Positions 1 through 9,019 of a stretch of 64,000 nt of DNA are shown in pieces. The stretch is taken from contig NZ_LHVE01000012.1 of the NCBI RefSeq assembly GCF_001269655.1, forward strand, positions 248,001 to 312,000. Direction: 5' to 3'. Position 1 is the stretch's first letter. Every line of letters begins with the position of its first letter. The position numbers and the translations under genes are program-made. The notes under the pieces are model-generated. The model was not told where the DNA came from and did no database searches. It saw only the letters and a program-made list of their open reading frames with translations. The stretch is from Pseudomonas thivervalensis (GTDB taxonomy: Bacteria > Pseudomonadota > Gammaproteobacteria > Pseudomonadales > Pseudomonadaceae).

Positions 1-2
1 TG

Positions 3-707
3 GCGGTGGTGCCCACCGGCAGCCTCGATGGGTCGACCGCCATCACCCTGGTGTTCGGCACTTTTGTCAGCGGTGCGACCCAGGCGACCAACTGGACACG
101 GTTCTCACGCTCGGCGAAGGTCGCGGTGCTGGCGAGCCTGATCGGCTTCTTCCTGGGCAACGGCCTGATGGTATTGATCGGCGCCTACGGGGCTATCGTC
201 TACCAACAACCGGACGTGGTCGAAGTGTTGCTGCTGCAGGGCTTTGCCATGGCGGCGATGGCAATGCTGCTGCTCAACATCTGGAGCACCCAGGACAACA
301 CCATCTACAACTTCGCCGTGGCCGGCTGCAACCTGCTGCGCACCCGCCGGCGCAGAGCCGTGACCCTCGGCGGCGCGGTGATCGGCACGCTGCTGGCCCT
401 GCTGGGCATGTATGACATGCTCGTGCCGTACCTGATCCTGCTGGGCACGGTGATCCCGCCCATTGGCGGGGTGATCATGGCCGATTTCTTTTTCCGCTGG
501 CGCGGTCGTTATCCGCGCCTGGCCGAAGCCCGGTTGCCAGCGTTCAACTGGCCGGGGCTGGCGGCCTATGGGCTCGGCACGGTCGTCGCATTCAATTCGC
601 CGTGGGTCGCGCCACTGGTAGGAATCGCCACCGGCGCGCTAACGTATGTGCTATTGATCGGCGTACTGGGTACCCGCACCGCTGACGCGCCCCTACAAGA
701 CCTCTAA
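3..707 (+). CDS. codB: Cytosine permease, C-terminal part (gene cut by window edge)
   Basis: This is the last 234 codons of a membrane transporter of the NCS1 family (CodB/cytosine-purine permease), which imports cytosine across the inner membrane. The reading frame is open to the window edge, so the start lies outside; CodB proteins are usually about 420 residues. Several hydrophobic segments are visible, with a conserved-looking WSTQDNTIYNF stretch typical of this family and a GTVIPPIGGVIMADFFF helix. The cytosine deaminase gene begins 12 bases after the stop, which fits a codBA operon. The family assignment rests on those motifs plus the neighbour. A related NCS1 nucleobase permease with a different substrate remains possible. 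Confidence 0.88.
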   Translation, partial: AVVPTGSLDGSTAITLVFGTFVSGATQATNWTRFSRSAKVAVLASLIGFFLGNGLMVLIGAYGAIVYQQPDVVEVLLLQGFAMAAMAMLLLNIWSTQDNTIYNFAVAGCNLLRTRRRRAVTLGGAVIGTLLALLGMYDMLVPYLILLGTVIPPIGGVIMADFFFRWRGRYPRLAEARLPAFNWPGLAAYGLGTVVAFNSPWVAPLVGIATGALTYVLLIGVLGTRTADAPLQDL

Positions 708-719
708 AGGATTCGCCCG

Positions 720-1967
720 ATGCACATCATCAACGCCCGCCTGCGCAACCACGAAGGCTTGCATGAACTGCACCTGGAAAACGGCCTGATCGCCAGCATC
801 GCCCGGCAGACCGAGGCCCCCAGCCTCGGCCCGCAAGACCTCGACGCCGGCGGCAACCTGGTGGTCCCGCCCTTCGTCGAACCGCACATCCACCTGGACG
901 CCACCCTCACCGCCGGTGAGCCGCGCTGGAACATGAGTGGCACGCTGTTCGAAGGCATCGAGTGCTGGGGCGAGCGCAAGGCTACCATCACCCAGGAAGA
1001 CACCAGCACCCGCGCCAGGAAAACCATCCAGGCCCTCGCCGCCCATGGCATCCAGCACGTGCGCACCCACGTCGACGTGACCGACCCCGAACTCACGGCC
1101 CTCAAGGCGATGCTGGAGGTGCGCGACCAAAGCCGTCACCTGATCGACATGCAGATCGTCGCGTTTCCCCAGGAAGGCATCGAGTCCTACCGCAATGGCC
1201 GCGAGCTGATGGAAGAGGCGATCCGCATGGGCGCCGACGTGGTGGGCGGCATTCCTCACTTCGAGTACACCCGCGACCAGGGGGTCAGCTCGGTGAAATT
1301 CCTCATGGACCTGGCCGAACGCACCGGTTGCCTGGTGGATGTGCATTGCGACGAAACCGACGACCCGCATTCGCGTTTTCTCGAAGTGCTCGCCGAAGAA
1401 GCCCGCAGCCGCGACATGGGCGCCCGCGTCACGGCCAGCCACACCACGGCCATGGGCTCCTATGACAACGCCTACTGCGCCAAGCTGTTCCGCCTGCTCG
1501 GGCATTCGGGCATCAGTTTTGTCTCTTGCCCGACCGAAAGCATCCACCTGCAAGGCCGTTTCGACACCTTCCCCAAACGCCGCGGCGTCACCCGGGTCAA
1601 TGAACTGCTCGAAGCCGGGATGAACGTGTGTTTCGGCCAGGACTCCATCGTCGACCCGTGGTACCCGCTGGGCAACGGCAACATCCTGCGGGTGCTGGAA
1701 GCCGGGCTGCATATCTGCCACATGCTCGGCTACCGCAACCTGCAAAGCGCCCTCGACCTGGTCACCGACAACAGCGCCAAGGCCATGAACCTGGGCGAGC
1801 GCTACGGACTGGAACCCGGCCGCCCGGCGAACCTGCTGATCCTGTCGGCAGACAGCGACTACGAAGTGATCCGCAGCCAGGGTTTGCCGCTGTACTCGAT
1901 TCGCAACGGTGAAGTGCTGATGAAGCGGCAGATGCCGGTGGTGGAGTTCGGCCCGCAGGTGGGCTGA
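720..1967 (+). CDS. codA: Cytosine deaminase
   Basis: A 415-residue amidohydrolase that should hydrolyse cytosine to uracil and ammonia in the cytoplasm, feeding pyrimidine salvage. Metal ligands and catalytic residues are visible: H56 and H58 in HIHLD, H209 and E212 in DVHCDE, H241 in HTTAM and D308 in GQDSIVDPW. Long stretches match my memory of E. coli CodA, such as the HVRTHVDV, PQEGI and LQGRFDT blocks. The start at 720 follows an AAAGGA ribosome site. One point stands out: the residue after the metal Asp is Ser309, where E. coli CodA has Asp314, a position known to tune cytosine versus 5-fluorocytosine preference. It follows codB closely and is probably co-transcribed with it. Confidence 0.93.
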   Translation: MHIINARLRNHEGLHELHLENGLIASIARQTEAPSLGPQDLDAGGNLVVPPFVEPHIHLDATLTAGEPRWNMSGTLFEGIECWGERKATITQEDTSTRARKTIQALAAHGIQHVRTHVDVTDPELTALKAMLEVRDQSRHLIDMQIVAFPQEGIESYRNGRELMEEAIRMGADVVGGIPHFEYTRDQGVSSVKFLMDLAERTGCLVDVHCDETDDPHSRFLEVLAEEARSRDMGARVTASHTTAMGSYDNAYCAKLFRLLGHSGISFVSCPTESIHLQGRFDTFPKRRGVTRVNELLEAGMNVCFGQDSIVDPWYPLGNGNILRVLEAGLHICHMLGYRNLQSALDLVTDNSAKAMNLGERYGLEPGRPANLLILSADSDYEVIRSQGLPLYSIRNGEVLMKRQMPVVEFGPQVG

Positions 1968-1980
1968 TTCCTTCACCACC

Positions 1981-2065
1981 TGTGGGAGCTTGCTCGCGAT
2001 GGCGGTCTACCCGTTGATAGGGATGTGACTGACCCGCCGCTATCGCGAGCAAGCTCGCTCCCACA
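1981..2065. repeat. REPIN (paired inverted REP sequences), 85 nt
   Basis: Two REP sequences face each other, TGTGGGAGCTTGCTCGCGA at the left end and its mirror TCGCGAGCAAGCTCGCTCCCACA at the right. They are separated by a short variable spacer. The element sits directly after codA and could form a long hairpin at the 3' end of its transcript. Confidence 0.9.
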
Positions 2066-2110
2066 ATGAATCGGTGTCGGATACAACATTTCTATCCACC
2101 GAAGATCCCC

Positions 2111-2134
2111 TGTGGGAGCGAGCTTGCTCGCGAT
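2111..2134 (+). repeat. Solitary REP sequence
   Basis: A single REP half (TGTGGGAGCGAGCTTGCTCG core followed by CGAT) lies about 45 bases beyond the preceding REPIN and just past the 3' end of the convergent dapF-like gene. No partner in inverted orientation is close by. Confidence 0.8.
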
Positions 2135-2170
2135 GGCGGCATCAGCCACACCGCAATATGTTCAGAACCC

Positions 2171-3163
2171 CTAAGGCACAAGCCGCGCCATACCAAACAA
2201 CCTGACCCGCACCAACTCGCCCGCCTCTTCCTCCAGCAAAATCGGCGCAGTACCACCGGGCATCACCACCCTGATCACCCCCGCCTTCACCCAACCCAAC
2301 CGCCACGCAGCACTGGCCACCGCGCTGGCGCTGGTGCCCGAGGAGGCGGTAGGCCCCTCACCGCGCTCGAACACCCGGGCTGCGATTTGCCCTTCGGTTT
2401 CCAGACAGGCCCATTGCAGATTCACCCCCCTCGGACATGGAACACCAGCCCCACCGGGCGCCGCATAAGCAATGCGGGTCAGGCTCTGTGACAGCGCCGC
2501 AGTACGCATCTGCGCATTGCTCGGCAACGCCTCGGCACCCTCCACCAGCGTCACGCAATGCGGGTTGCCCATGCTCACGAACTGGCTGTTGCCCCACGCC
2601 GGGTTCAACCGTTCAAGCGCCGCCACACGGCTGACCTCGCGCTGGTGGAACATCACCCGCTCGACCTCCTGGGCGCCAACGGCCTGGGGCCCGAACAGCG
2701 GTTTGCCCAGGTCCAGCAAGAAACCTTGGTTCCCTTCAAATTCAGCGGCACGAACCGACGTTTGCAGCGGCGACAAGCCGTCGGGTTTATCGTGATGAAC
2801 TTGCAGCACACAATCACCAGTCGCCGCCATCAAGCCTTGCTCTTGCAGGGCCTGGGAGAAAATCGTCAAACCGTTACCACTGCGCTCGGCCAGAGTGCCG
2901 TCGGTGTTGACGATCAACAGATCAAAGGGCGGCTCGTTCTGGAACGGGCCGATCAGCAAACCATCACTGCGATGGGCCTTGGCATGCGGCGGCGCTTCGC
3001 CCGGCGCCCAGGCGCAGAACGCGTGCACGGCAGCCGCAGCCCAGGATTCACGTGTCTGCGCACACTGGGCGGCAGACTGGGGCAGAGCAATGCCGTAATC
3101 ACGGACCTGCTGCGGGGAAACGACTCCATAGATATTGCCGCGTGCATCATAAAACTGCGTCAT
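2171..3163 (-). CDS. Diaminopimelate-epimerase-fold protein lacking both catalytic cysteines
   Basis: A 330-residue protein with the two-lobed DapF/PrpF layout. The N-lobe signature reads NTDGTLAERSGNG (residues 86-98). A MGNPHCV block follows at 198-204. The C-lobe signature reads GEGPTASSGTSAS (268-280). In DapF both signatures carry the acid-base cysteine (CGNG and CGTGA); here they are Ser95 and Ser275. Classical thiol-based epimerisation of diaminopimelate is therefore unlikely, and I do not assign a substrate. Related enzymes such as PrpF isomerise without the cysteine pair, so another isomerase role is possible. It is divergent from the MFS gene at 3347, with 183 bases between the starts. 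Confidence 0.75.
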   Translation of the reverse strand: MTQFYDARGNIYGVVSPQQVRDYGIALPQSAAQCAQTRESWAAAAVHAFCAWAPGEAPPHAKAHRSDGLLIGPFQNEPPFDLLIVNTDGTLAERSGNGLTIFSQALQEQGLMAATGDCVLQVHHDKPDGLSPLQTSVRAAEFEGNQGFLLDLGKPLFGPQAVGAQEVERVMFHQREVSRVAALERLNPAWGNSQFVSMGNPHCVTLVEGAEALPSNAQMRTAALSQSLTRIAYAAPGGAGVPCPRGVNLQWACLETEGQIAARVFERGEGPTASSGTSASAVASAAWRLGWVKAGVIRVVMPGGTAPILLEEEAGELVRVRLFGMARLVP

Positions 3164-3346
3164 GAACCGGTCCTGGTATCAGCCAGCAAGGGGCCGCTAC
3201 TTTATGCCGGCCAAGGTCGCGGGAGCAAAGCCTGCTGGCAACCCGGACATTCCCGTCGGCACCTTGGGGTCGCGGTGCGGTCAGTGGATATGCAAGCATA
3301 GGCCCCTGCCTGCACCACCGCACCGCACGAAAGCCAAGGACGTTTC

Positions 3347-4498
3347 ATGACTGCCATTACGCCCCCACCCACCTTTATCCCCGGACGCCTGGAACAGATG
3401 TCCACCCGCATCGCCTACCTCATCGCCGGCATCGGCATCGCCGCCTGGGCGCCGCTGGTGCCGTACGCCAAGGTCAGGGCCAACCTGGATGAAGGCACCC
3501 TCGGGTTGCTGCTGTTGTGCCTGGGGGTCGGGTCGATCCTGGCGATGCCGATTTCCGGCGCGCTGGCGACGCGCTTCGGCTGCCGTCGGGTGCTCAGCGG
3601 CGGCACGATCCTGATCTGCCTGGCGTTGCCGTTGTTGGCGACGATGACTTCCCTGCCCTGGCTGGTGGCCGCGTTGTTCCTGTTTGGCGCCGGGCTCGGC
3701 ACCGTCGATTCGACTGTGAACCTGCAAGCGGTGATCGTCGAGCGGGCCAGTGGCAAGACCATGATGTCGGGTTTCCACGGCATGTTCAGCCTCGGCGGGA
3801 TCATTGGCGCGGCCGGCGTGAGCGCGCTGCTCGGCCTGGGGCTTTCGCCGCTGGGGGCGACGCTGGTGGTCAATGGGGTGCTGCTGGTGGCGCTGTTCAA
3901 GGCGGCGCCGCACCTGTTGCCCTATGGCAGTGAAAGCTCGGGACCGGCGTTTGCCATTCCCCATGGCGTGGTGCTGTTTATCGGCATCCTCTGTTTCATC
4001 GTGTTCCTGGCCGAAGGCGCGGTGCTGGACTGGAGCGCGGTGTTCCTGACCACCGAGCGCGCGGTGGATACCGCCTATGCCGGGTTGGGTTATGCCGCGT
4101 TCGCGCTGACCATGACCGTCGGCCGCCTGACGGGCGACGCGGTGGTGCATCGCCTGGGGGCCAAACGCGTGATCATCTATGGCGGGTCGATCGCCGCCGC
4201 AGGGTTCCTGCTGGCGACGCTCGCTCCGATGTGGCAAGCCGCACTGCTGGGGTATGCGTTGGTGGGCGCCGGGTGCTCGAACATCGTGCCGGTGTTGTAC
4301 ACCGCCGTCGGCAAACAGACCCTGATGCCCGAAGCGATCGCCGTACCGGCCATCACCACCATCGGCTACGCCGGCATTCTCGCCGGCCCGGCGCTGATCG
4401 GCTTCGTCGCCCACGGCAGCAGCTTGAGCATTGCCTTCGGGCTGATTGCGCTATCGCTGGTGGCGGTGGCGGCCAGTGGCAAGGTGTTGAGGGTTTGA
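3347..4498 (+). CDS. MFS transporter (12-helix, sugar-permease/YbjJ-like)
   Basis: A 383-residue integral membrane protein with about twelve hydrophobic segments in two halves. A loop between helices 2 and 3 reads GALATRFGCRRV, the usual MFS signature position. The overall pattern (short loops, GFHGMFSLGGIIGA helix, C-terminal helices rich in Gly and Ala) resembles the YbjJ/fucose-permease-like branch of the family. The substrate cannot be read from sequence. The start follows an AAGGA site seven bases upstream. It diverges from the dapF-like gene, suggesting possible shared regulation, but no operator was recognised between them. Confidence 0.82.
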   Translation: MTAITPPPTFIPGRLEQMSTRIAYLIAGIGIAAWAPLVPYAKVRANLDEGTLGLLLLCLGVGSILAMPISGALATRFGCRRVLSGGTILICLALPLLATMTSLPWLVAALFLFGAGLGTVDSTVNLQAVIVERASGKTMMSGFHGMFSLGGIIGAAGVSALLGLGLSPLGATLVVNGVLLVALFKAAPHLLPYGSESSGPAFAIPHGVVLFIGILCFIVFLAEGAVLDWSAVFLTTERAVDTAYAGLGYAAFALTMTVGRLTGDAVVHRLGAKRVIIYGGSIAAAGFLLATLAPMWQAALLGYALVGAGCSNIVPVLYTAVGKQTLMPEAIAVPAITTIGYAGILAGPALIGFVAHGSSLSIAFGLIALSLVAVAASGKVLRV

Positions 4499-4531
4499 GG
4501 CCTTCAGGGAACCTTGGCTAGCAGATAAACC

Positions 4532-4703
4532 TGTGGCGAGGGAGCTTGCTCCCGCTCGGCTGCGCTGTAGGAGCTGCCGAAGGCTGCGATCTTTTGATCT
4601 TTCGCTTGAGACTCAAGTGTCTGGGGAAAGATCGCAGCCTCGTTGCACTCGACAGCTCCTACACAGCTCCTACGACCCAGCGGGAGCAAGCTCCCTCGCC
4701 ACA
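4532..4703. repeat. Nested palindromic repeat element (outer GTGGCGAGGGAGC arms, inner GTAGGAGCTG arms)
   Basis: The outer arms are TGTGGCGAGGGAGCTTGCTC and its reverse complement at the right end. Inside is a second inverted pair beginning GTAGGAGCTG and ending CAGCTCCTAC, with GATCTTTTGATCTTTCGCTT between. This two-layer arrangement recurs elsewhere in the window. It lies between the 3' ends of the convergent MFS and fecA genes, where it may act as a bidirectional terminator. Confidence 0.85.
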
Positions 4704-4745
4704 GGGTTGTATTTCAGATCACAGGATCGCGCCGCCTGCTTATCA

Positions 4746-7184
4746 TCAAAACCCCACACTCGCCTGCACAAAAAACGTACGCGGTGCGCCGACGTAGATG
4801 CCCGAGTTGTTGTCGCTGGAGCGGGTGTAGTACTGGTGGTCGAACAGGTTCTTCACCCCGGCGCCGACTTTCAGGTTCGACAGTTGCTCACCGAAGTCAT
4901 AGCCAGCGCGCACGTTCCAGAGCACATAGCCCGGCATGTCGCCGTACTGCCCGTCGGCGGTGCCATCGGTGATGTAGTCGCCGCTGAAGCTGCCATCGGC
5001 GTTCACGCTGTTGCCTGGGGAACGCTGCTTGGACTGGGCAAAGGCATCGAGGTTGTAGGTCCAGCGGTTGACGTCGTAGCGCAGGCCCACGTTGGCCACC
5101 TGGCGGGAATAGAACGGCAGGTCACGGCCCTTGAAGCTCGGGATCTCGCCTTCGTAGGTCGCGCGGGTGTAGGTAAAACCGGCGTTGGCGGTGAGGCCTT
5201 CGAGGCGTGGGTCGAGCGCGGCCATGTCGTAGTGCACCGAAGCTTCCAAGCCCTGGTGCTTGGTCGCCCCCATGTTGGTCCAACCCACGTCGTTGCTGAT
5301 GTATTGCAGTTCGTCGTCGAAGTCGATGTAGAACAGCGTCACTTCCCCGCCCCACACGTCATCGTTGTAGCGCGTACCAATCTCGTAGGTCTTGGCCTTT
5401 TCCGGGCTCAAGCCATTGGCGGTGTTGTTGCCGTCGCCGCCCTGGCCGAGCTGGAAATATTGCAGGCTGCCGAACGAGGTCTCGTAGTTGGCGAACAGCT
5501 TCCAGGCGTCGGACAAGTGATACATCACGCTCAGGGCCGGCAGCGGTTCGTTGCTGTCGATGCTGCGGCGTTTTTCCTGCACGGGACGGCCGGCGGTGTC
5601 GAGCACCGGGCGGTCGTGCCATTCGGTGCTGATGCGTTCGAAGCGGATCCCCGGGGTGATGGTCCATTGGCCGACATCGATCTTGTCATCAATGTAGACG
5701 GCGTGGGCTTCAGTGCCGCCGGTGCGGTCCTGGTAGACGTGGCCGTCGGAACCCGGGCGCACCACCGGTTCGTTGTTACGCAACGCCAGGCGGCTGGCCT
5801 CTTCGTGCATGCCTTCCTTCAAGTAGCGATAACCGACGCTGGCTTCCTGGGTGGTCGGGCCGAGATCGAACACGTGGGACACCCGCGGCTCGATGCCGAA
5901 GGTGTAATAGGTGCGCGGGTAGGACACCAGGTTGCGCTGGTCCCGGGAAGCAATGGTGCTGCCCCGGTAGCTGTCGGAGTAATAGGTCAGCACTTCGGCC
6001 TGGGTGCGCTCATCGATCTCGCGGATCCACTTGAACGACACGTCCTTGCGTCGGCCGCTGAAATTGTCCCAGTCGCGGTCGGACTGGTACGGGTCCGCAT
6101 CGTATTGGGCCTGTTTCAGACCACCGGGCATGTCGGCCTTGGCGTCGTAGTAGTGGAAATTCAGCGAGAAATCGTCGACATCGGTCGGCGCCCAATGGGT
6201 CTTGAGGATCACGTCGTCGATGTCGTTGCCGTTGTTGCTCTGGCGATAGCCGTTGCCATTGACGCCCGAATACAACAGCGCCACGCCCAGGCCGTTGTCG
6301 GCGGTGCCGCCGAGGAAGGCTGTGTCGATGTGTTTCCAGCCGCCGCGCTGGGAGGTTTCCAGGGTGGTGCCGATTTCACCGGTGGCCTTTTCCGGGATCG
6401 CGCGGGTCACGAAGTTGATCACCCCGCCGACGTTCTGCGGCCCGTAGCGCACCGACCCGGCGCCGCGCACCACGTCGATGCTGTCCAGGTTGCCCGAGGA
6501 AATCGGCGCCATGGACAGTTGCGGCTGGCCGTAGGGCGCGAACGCCGCCGGCACGCCGTCGATCAACACCGTGGAGCGCGGCGACAAGCGCGAGGTCAGA
6601 CCGCGCACGCCGACGTTCAGGGAAATGTCGCTGCCGCCGGTGCCGTTGGCGTCTTGCACCTGTACCCCCGGGACTCGTCGCAGTACGTCGCCGACGTTCA
6701 TGGCGCCCTGCTCCACCATCGCTTCGCGGCGGATCACCGTACGCGCGCCGGGGTGGTTCTGCACCACTTCGGCGTTGGCATCGCCGAGCCAGTCGCCGAC
6801 CACCTGGATTTCAGTGGCGCCCAGCTCCAACGGGCCAGCGCTGGAGGCCGAGGGCGCCGGCAACACGGTCGCCGAACCCTTATCGATCTGGTATTGCAGG
6901 CCGCTGCCCTGGAGCAATTGGCGCAAGGCCGCTTCCGGGGACAGGTTGCCGTCCACGGCAGGCGCTTGCTTGCCAGCCACCAGCTCCGGACTGAAGAACA
7001 CCTGCAACGTAGTCTGCTGGCCGAGCTGGCTCAAAGCCTGGCCCAGCGGCTGCGCCTGGATGTGAATGACGGTAGCGGCCTGGTCAGCGAACGCCTGGGG
7101 CGCCGCGGCACTGACCGCCAGGGTCAGGGCCAGTGGCAGCCAACGTGCGGGGGTACGGTTGTGGCGTTTGGCGGTTTTGTTCAC
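4746..7184 (-). CDS. fecA: FecA-type TonB-dependent ferric citrate receptor with signalling domain
   Basis: An 812-residue outer-membrane receptor. It has an Ala-rich signal peptide (about residues 1-33), then an N-terminal STN signalling domain (about 40-110) that contacts FecR, a plug domain and a C-terminal beta barrel ending in ASVGF. Diagnostic stretches match my memory of E. coli FecA: VVGDWLGDA, APYGQPQLS and VRYGPQNVGGVINFVTRAIP. This makes ferric (di)citrate the likely ligand. It lies downstream of fecI and fecR in the order of the E. coli fecIRA system, so ligand binding should signal through FecR to FecI and switch on fecA. A related ferric hydroxy-acid ligand is the main alternative. 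Confidence 0.88.
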   Translation of the reverse strand: MNKTAKRHNRTPARWLPLALTLAVSAAAPQAFADQAATVIHIQAQPLGQALSQLGQQTTLQVFFSPELVAGKQAPAVDGNLSPEAALRQLLQGSGLQYQIDKGSATVLPAPSASSAGPLELGATEIQVVGDWLGDANAEVVQNHPGARTVIRREAMVEQGAMNVGDVLRRVPGVQVQDANGTGGSDISLNVGVRGLTSRLSPRSTVLIDGVPAAFAPYGQPQLSMAPISSGNLDSIDVVRGAGSVRYGPQNVGGVINFVTRAIPEKATGEIGTTLETSQRGGWKHIDTAFLGGTADNGLGVALLYSGVNGNGYRQSNNGNDIDDVILKTHWAPTDVDDFSLNFHYYDAKADMPGGLKQAQYDADPYQSDRDWDNFSGRRKDVSFKWIREIDERTQAEVLTYYSDSYRGSTIASRDQRNLVSYPRTYYTFGIEPRVSHVFDLGPTTQEASVGYRYLKEGMHEEASRLALRNNEPVVRPGSDGHVYQDRTGGTEAHAVYIDDKIDVGQWTITPGIRFERISTEWHDRPVLDTAGRPVQEKRRSIDSNEPLPALSVMYHLSDAWKLFANYETSFGSLQYFQLGQGGDGNNTANGLSPEKAKTYEIGTRYNDDVWGGEVTLFYIDFDDELQYISNDVGWTNMGATKHQGLEASVHYDMAALDPRLEGLTANAGFTYTRATYEGEIPSFKGRDLPFYSRQVANVGLRYDVNRWTYNLDAFAQSKQRSPGNSVNADGSFSGDYITDGTADGQYGDMPGYVLWNVRAGYDFGEQLSNLKVGAGVKNLFDHQYYTRSSDNNSGIYVGAPRTFFVQASVGF

Positions 7185-7261
7185 GTCGAACCTTGTCCTG
7201 TTGATCGCAAGAATACGCGTCTGTTAATGCAAACCAGTTGCAGTTGGACAAGAAGACGAAG

Positions 7262-7300
7262 AACTCGAAAAAAACCTGAATTTATTTCGCAATTATTTCC
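7262..7300 (-). promoter_or_regulatory. Candidate FecI-dependent promoter of fecA
   Basis: Read on the minus strand, GGAAATAATT lies at 7300-7291, inside the last codons of fecR. It resembles the -35 region I remember for the E. coli fecA promoter (GGAAAT followed by an A/T-rich spacer). The 97-base gap before fecA would hold the remainder. The -10 part is not convincing by eye. Confidence 0.45.
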
Positions 7301-8265
7301 TGGCTACCATCATTCAGCGTGCGCACGGCCACCGGCAGGATGTTCGGCAGCGCCTTGAGCAGCGCGTCGGGATCGTCTGCACGAAATACGCTGGTCAGGC
7401 GCAGGTTGCCCACCGCCGCGCTGCCAACCCGCAGGGGCTGGGTGCGATAACGGGAGACTTCTTCAACCACGTCCTTGAGCGGCGCGTTGTCGAACACCAG
7501 TTTGCCGCTGCGCCAGGCAGTGAGCGCCTCGGTGTTGACCGCGTAAGGCGTGGCGACCTGGCCCTGGGCATCGATCTGGGTGCCGAGGCCCGCTGTCAGG
7601 CTGACCACCTGAGCCGGGAGCGCTCCGCGTCCCTGGACCTTGACACTGCCTTGCGCCACCGCGACCCGGGTCTTGTCGGCGTCACGGCGCACATCGAAGC
7701 GCGTCCCGGTGACCGTCACCTGGCCGTTGCCCGCCTCGACGGTGAAGGGCCGGCCGGCGTCATGCTCGACCGTGAACAAGGCCTCGCCTTCGGCCAGCTC
7801 CACCCGACGTTGATGGTGTGCGAACTGAATACGCACCCGGCTGCGGCTGTTGAGGTCGATCACCGAACCGTCCGGCAAGGCGATATGCCGACGTTCGCCG
7901 AGGGCGGTGGCGTATTCGCCGCTGTAGTCGGTGGAGGAACTCAAGCCGCTGAACAGCCCCAACCCCAGGGCCACCGCGAACAGCCCGGCGGCGACGGCGT
8001 AGCGCAACAGCGGCCGGCGCTTGGGCCGTTCGGCAGGTGGTTCGCACAGCGCTTGCAGGCGTTCCTTGGGCAGCAGGTCCGTGGCGCTCCAGATGCCCTG
8101 CAGCAATTGGATCTCGTCGCGATGGTTGGGGTGTTCGTCCAGCCAGGCTTCGAAACCCTGGCGCTCCTCGACACTCATGGCGGGCGCTTGCAAACGCACG
8201 AACCAATGCGCCGCCGCGTCGCGAACCCTGTCCTGCCCGCACGGGCATTCACGGCTATCCATCAT
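7282..8265 (-). CDS. fecR: FecR anti-sigma factor / signal transducer
   Basis: A 327-residue inner-membrane regulator. The cytoplasmic N-terminal part (about residues 1-80) has the FecR-type anti-sigma pattern with AAHWFVRLQ and FEAWLDEHPNH. A single transmembrane helix follows near residues 86-108 (LLRYAVAAGLFAVALGLGLF). The periplasmic FecR domain then carries RRHIALPDGSVIDLNSRSRV and a C-terminal STN-contacting part. It should hold or activate FecI according to FecA occupancy. Two consecutive ATG codons begin the frame. It starts 37 bases after fecI and is almost certainly co-transcribed with it. Confidence 0.93.
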   Translation of the reverse strand: MMDSRECPCGQDRVRDAAAHWFVRLQAPAMSVEERQGFEAWLDEHPNHRDEIQLLQGIWSATDLLPKERLQALCEPPAERPKRRPLLRYAVAAGLFAVALGLGLFSGLSSSTDYSGEYATALGERRHIALPDGSVIDLNSRSRVRIQFAHHQRRVELAEGEALFTVEHDAGRPFTVEAGNGQVTVTGTRFDVRRDADKTRVAVAQGSVKVQGRGALPAQVVSLTAGLGTQIDAQGQVATPYAVNTEALTAWRSGKLVFDNAPLKDVVEEVSRYRTQPLRVGSAAVGNLRLTSVFRADDPDALLKALPNILPVAVRTLNDGSQEIIAK

Positions 8266-8302
8266 GGAAGGTCCTGTGGCTCAGGTGGAAGAAGGCGACG
8301 GA

Positions 8303-8803
8303 TCATTGGCCAGGCCCGTCCAGGCGATCGCGCAGATGCCGCAGGGTGCGGATCATATACTTTTCCACCATGTTTTTTGACAGGCCCAGGCGCTCGGCGA
8401 TTTCCGCCTGGGTCAGGCCTTCGATCTTCTGCCAGACGAACACCGTGCGGCAGTTGGCTGGCAGCTCGGCAAGCGCCCGCTCGATGGAGTCCGCCAGTTG
8501 GATCGCGTGCATGAAATGCTCCGGGTCGCCCGAAAACGACTGACCAGGGTCGATGACAGCCTCCTCCATGGCCCCCCGTCGATCTTCGCGCCGATAGCCA
8601 TCCACTGCAATGTTGCGCGCCGTCTGATGCAAATAGGCCCGCGGCTGCTCGACTCCGCTCGAATCGGACTCAAGCACCCGCACGAAGGTATCGTGGGCCA
8701 GGTCCTCGGCCTGCGCGCGATTGCGCAGACGACGGGTCCAGGTGCCGATCAACTCTTCGTAATGCTCGAAAAAGCCGGGTCTGCGGGGCAGCTTGGGGGT
8801 CAT
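8303..8803 (-). CDS. fecI: FecI-family ECF sigma factor
   Basis: A 166-residue extracytoplasmic-function sigma factor. Region 2 contains AEDLAHDTFVRVLE and PRAYLHQTARNIAVDGYRRE. Region 4 contains LPANCRTVFVWQKIEGLTQAEIAERLGLSKNMVEKYM, a helix-turn-helix for the -35 element. It should direct RNA polymerase to the fecA promoter when FecR transmits the signal. It heads the fecI-fecR pair and has a Fur box upstream, so it should be derepressed under iron starvation. Confidence 0.93.
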   Translation of the reverse strand: MTPKLPRRPGFFEHYEELIGTWTRRLRNRAQAEDLAHDTFVRVLESDSSGVEQPRAYLHQTARNIAVDGYRREDRRGAMEEAVIDPGQSFSGDPEHFMHAIQLADSIERALAELPANCRTVFVWQKIEGLTQAEIAERLGLSKNMVEKYMIRTLRHLRDRLDGPGQ

Positions 8804-8829
8804 CGCGGCGCGCTGTGGAAACGGGGCGT

Positions 8830-8850
8830 GAATAGTAATTGTTACTATTC
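8830..8850. promoter_or_regulatory. Fur box upstream of fecI
   Basis: A 21-base palindrome with perfect nine-base arms, GAATAGTAA and TTACTATTC, around a TTG centre. It resembles the A/T-rich Fur consensus and lies 27 bases upstream of the fecI start codon, overlapping the expected promoter. Confidence 0.8.
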
Positions 8851-8910
8851 ATGAGAAGCAAACCTATTCCGGTGCCCGTCGTCCGAAGCCTTGAGGTAAG
8901 GATCAATCTT

Positions 8911-9001
8911 TGTGGGAGCGAGCTTGCTCGCGATGGCGTCAGCACATTCAACAAAAAATGTTGATTGAAAGATCGCTATCGCGAGCAAGCTCGCTCCCAC
9001 A
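8911..9001. repeat. REPIN, 91 nt
   Basis: Left arm TGTGGGAGCGAGCTTGCTCG and its inverted copy at the right end enclose a spacer containing AACAAAAAATGTT. It lies between the divergent fecI promoter region and the 3' end of the next MFS gene. Confidence 0.9.
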
Positions 9002-9019
9002 GGGTTTGCGTCGAATCAA

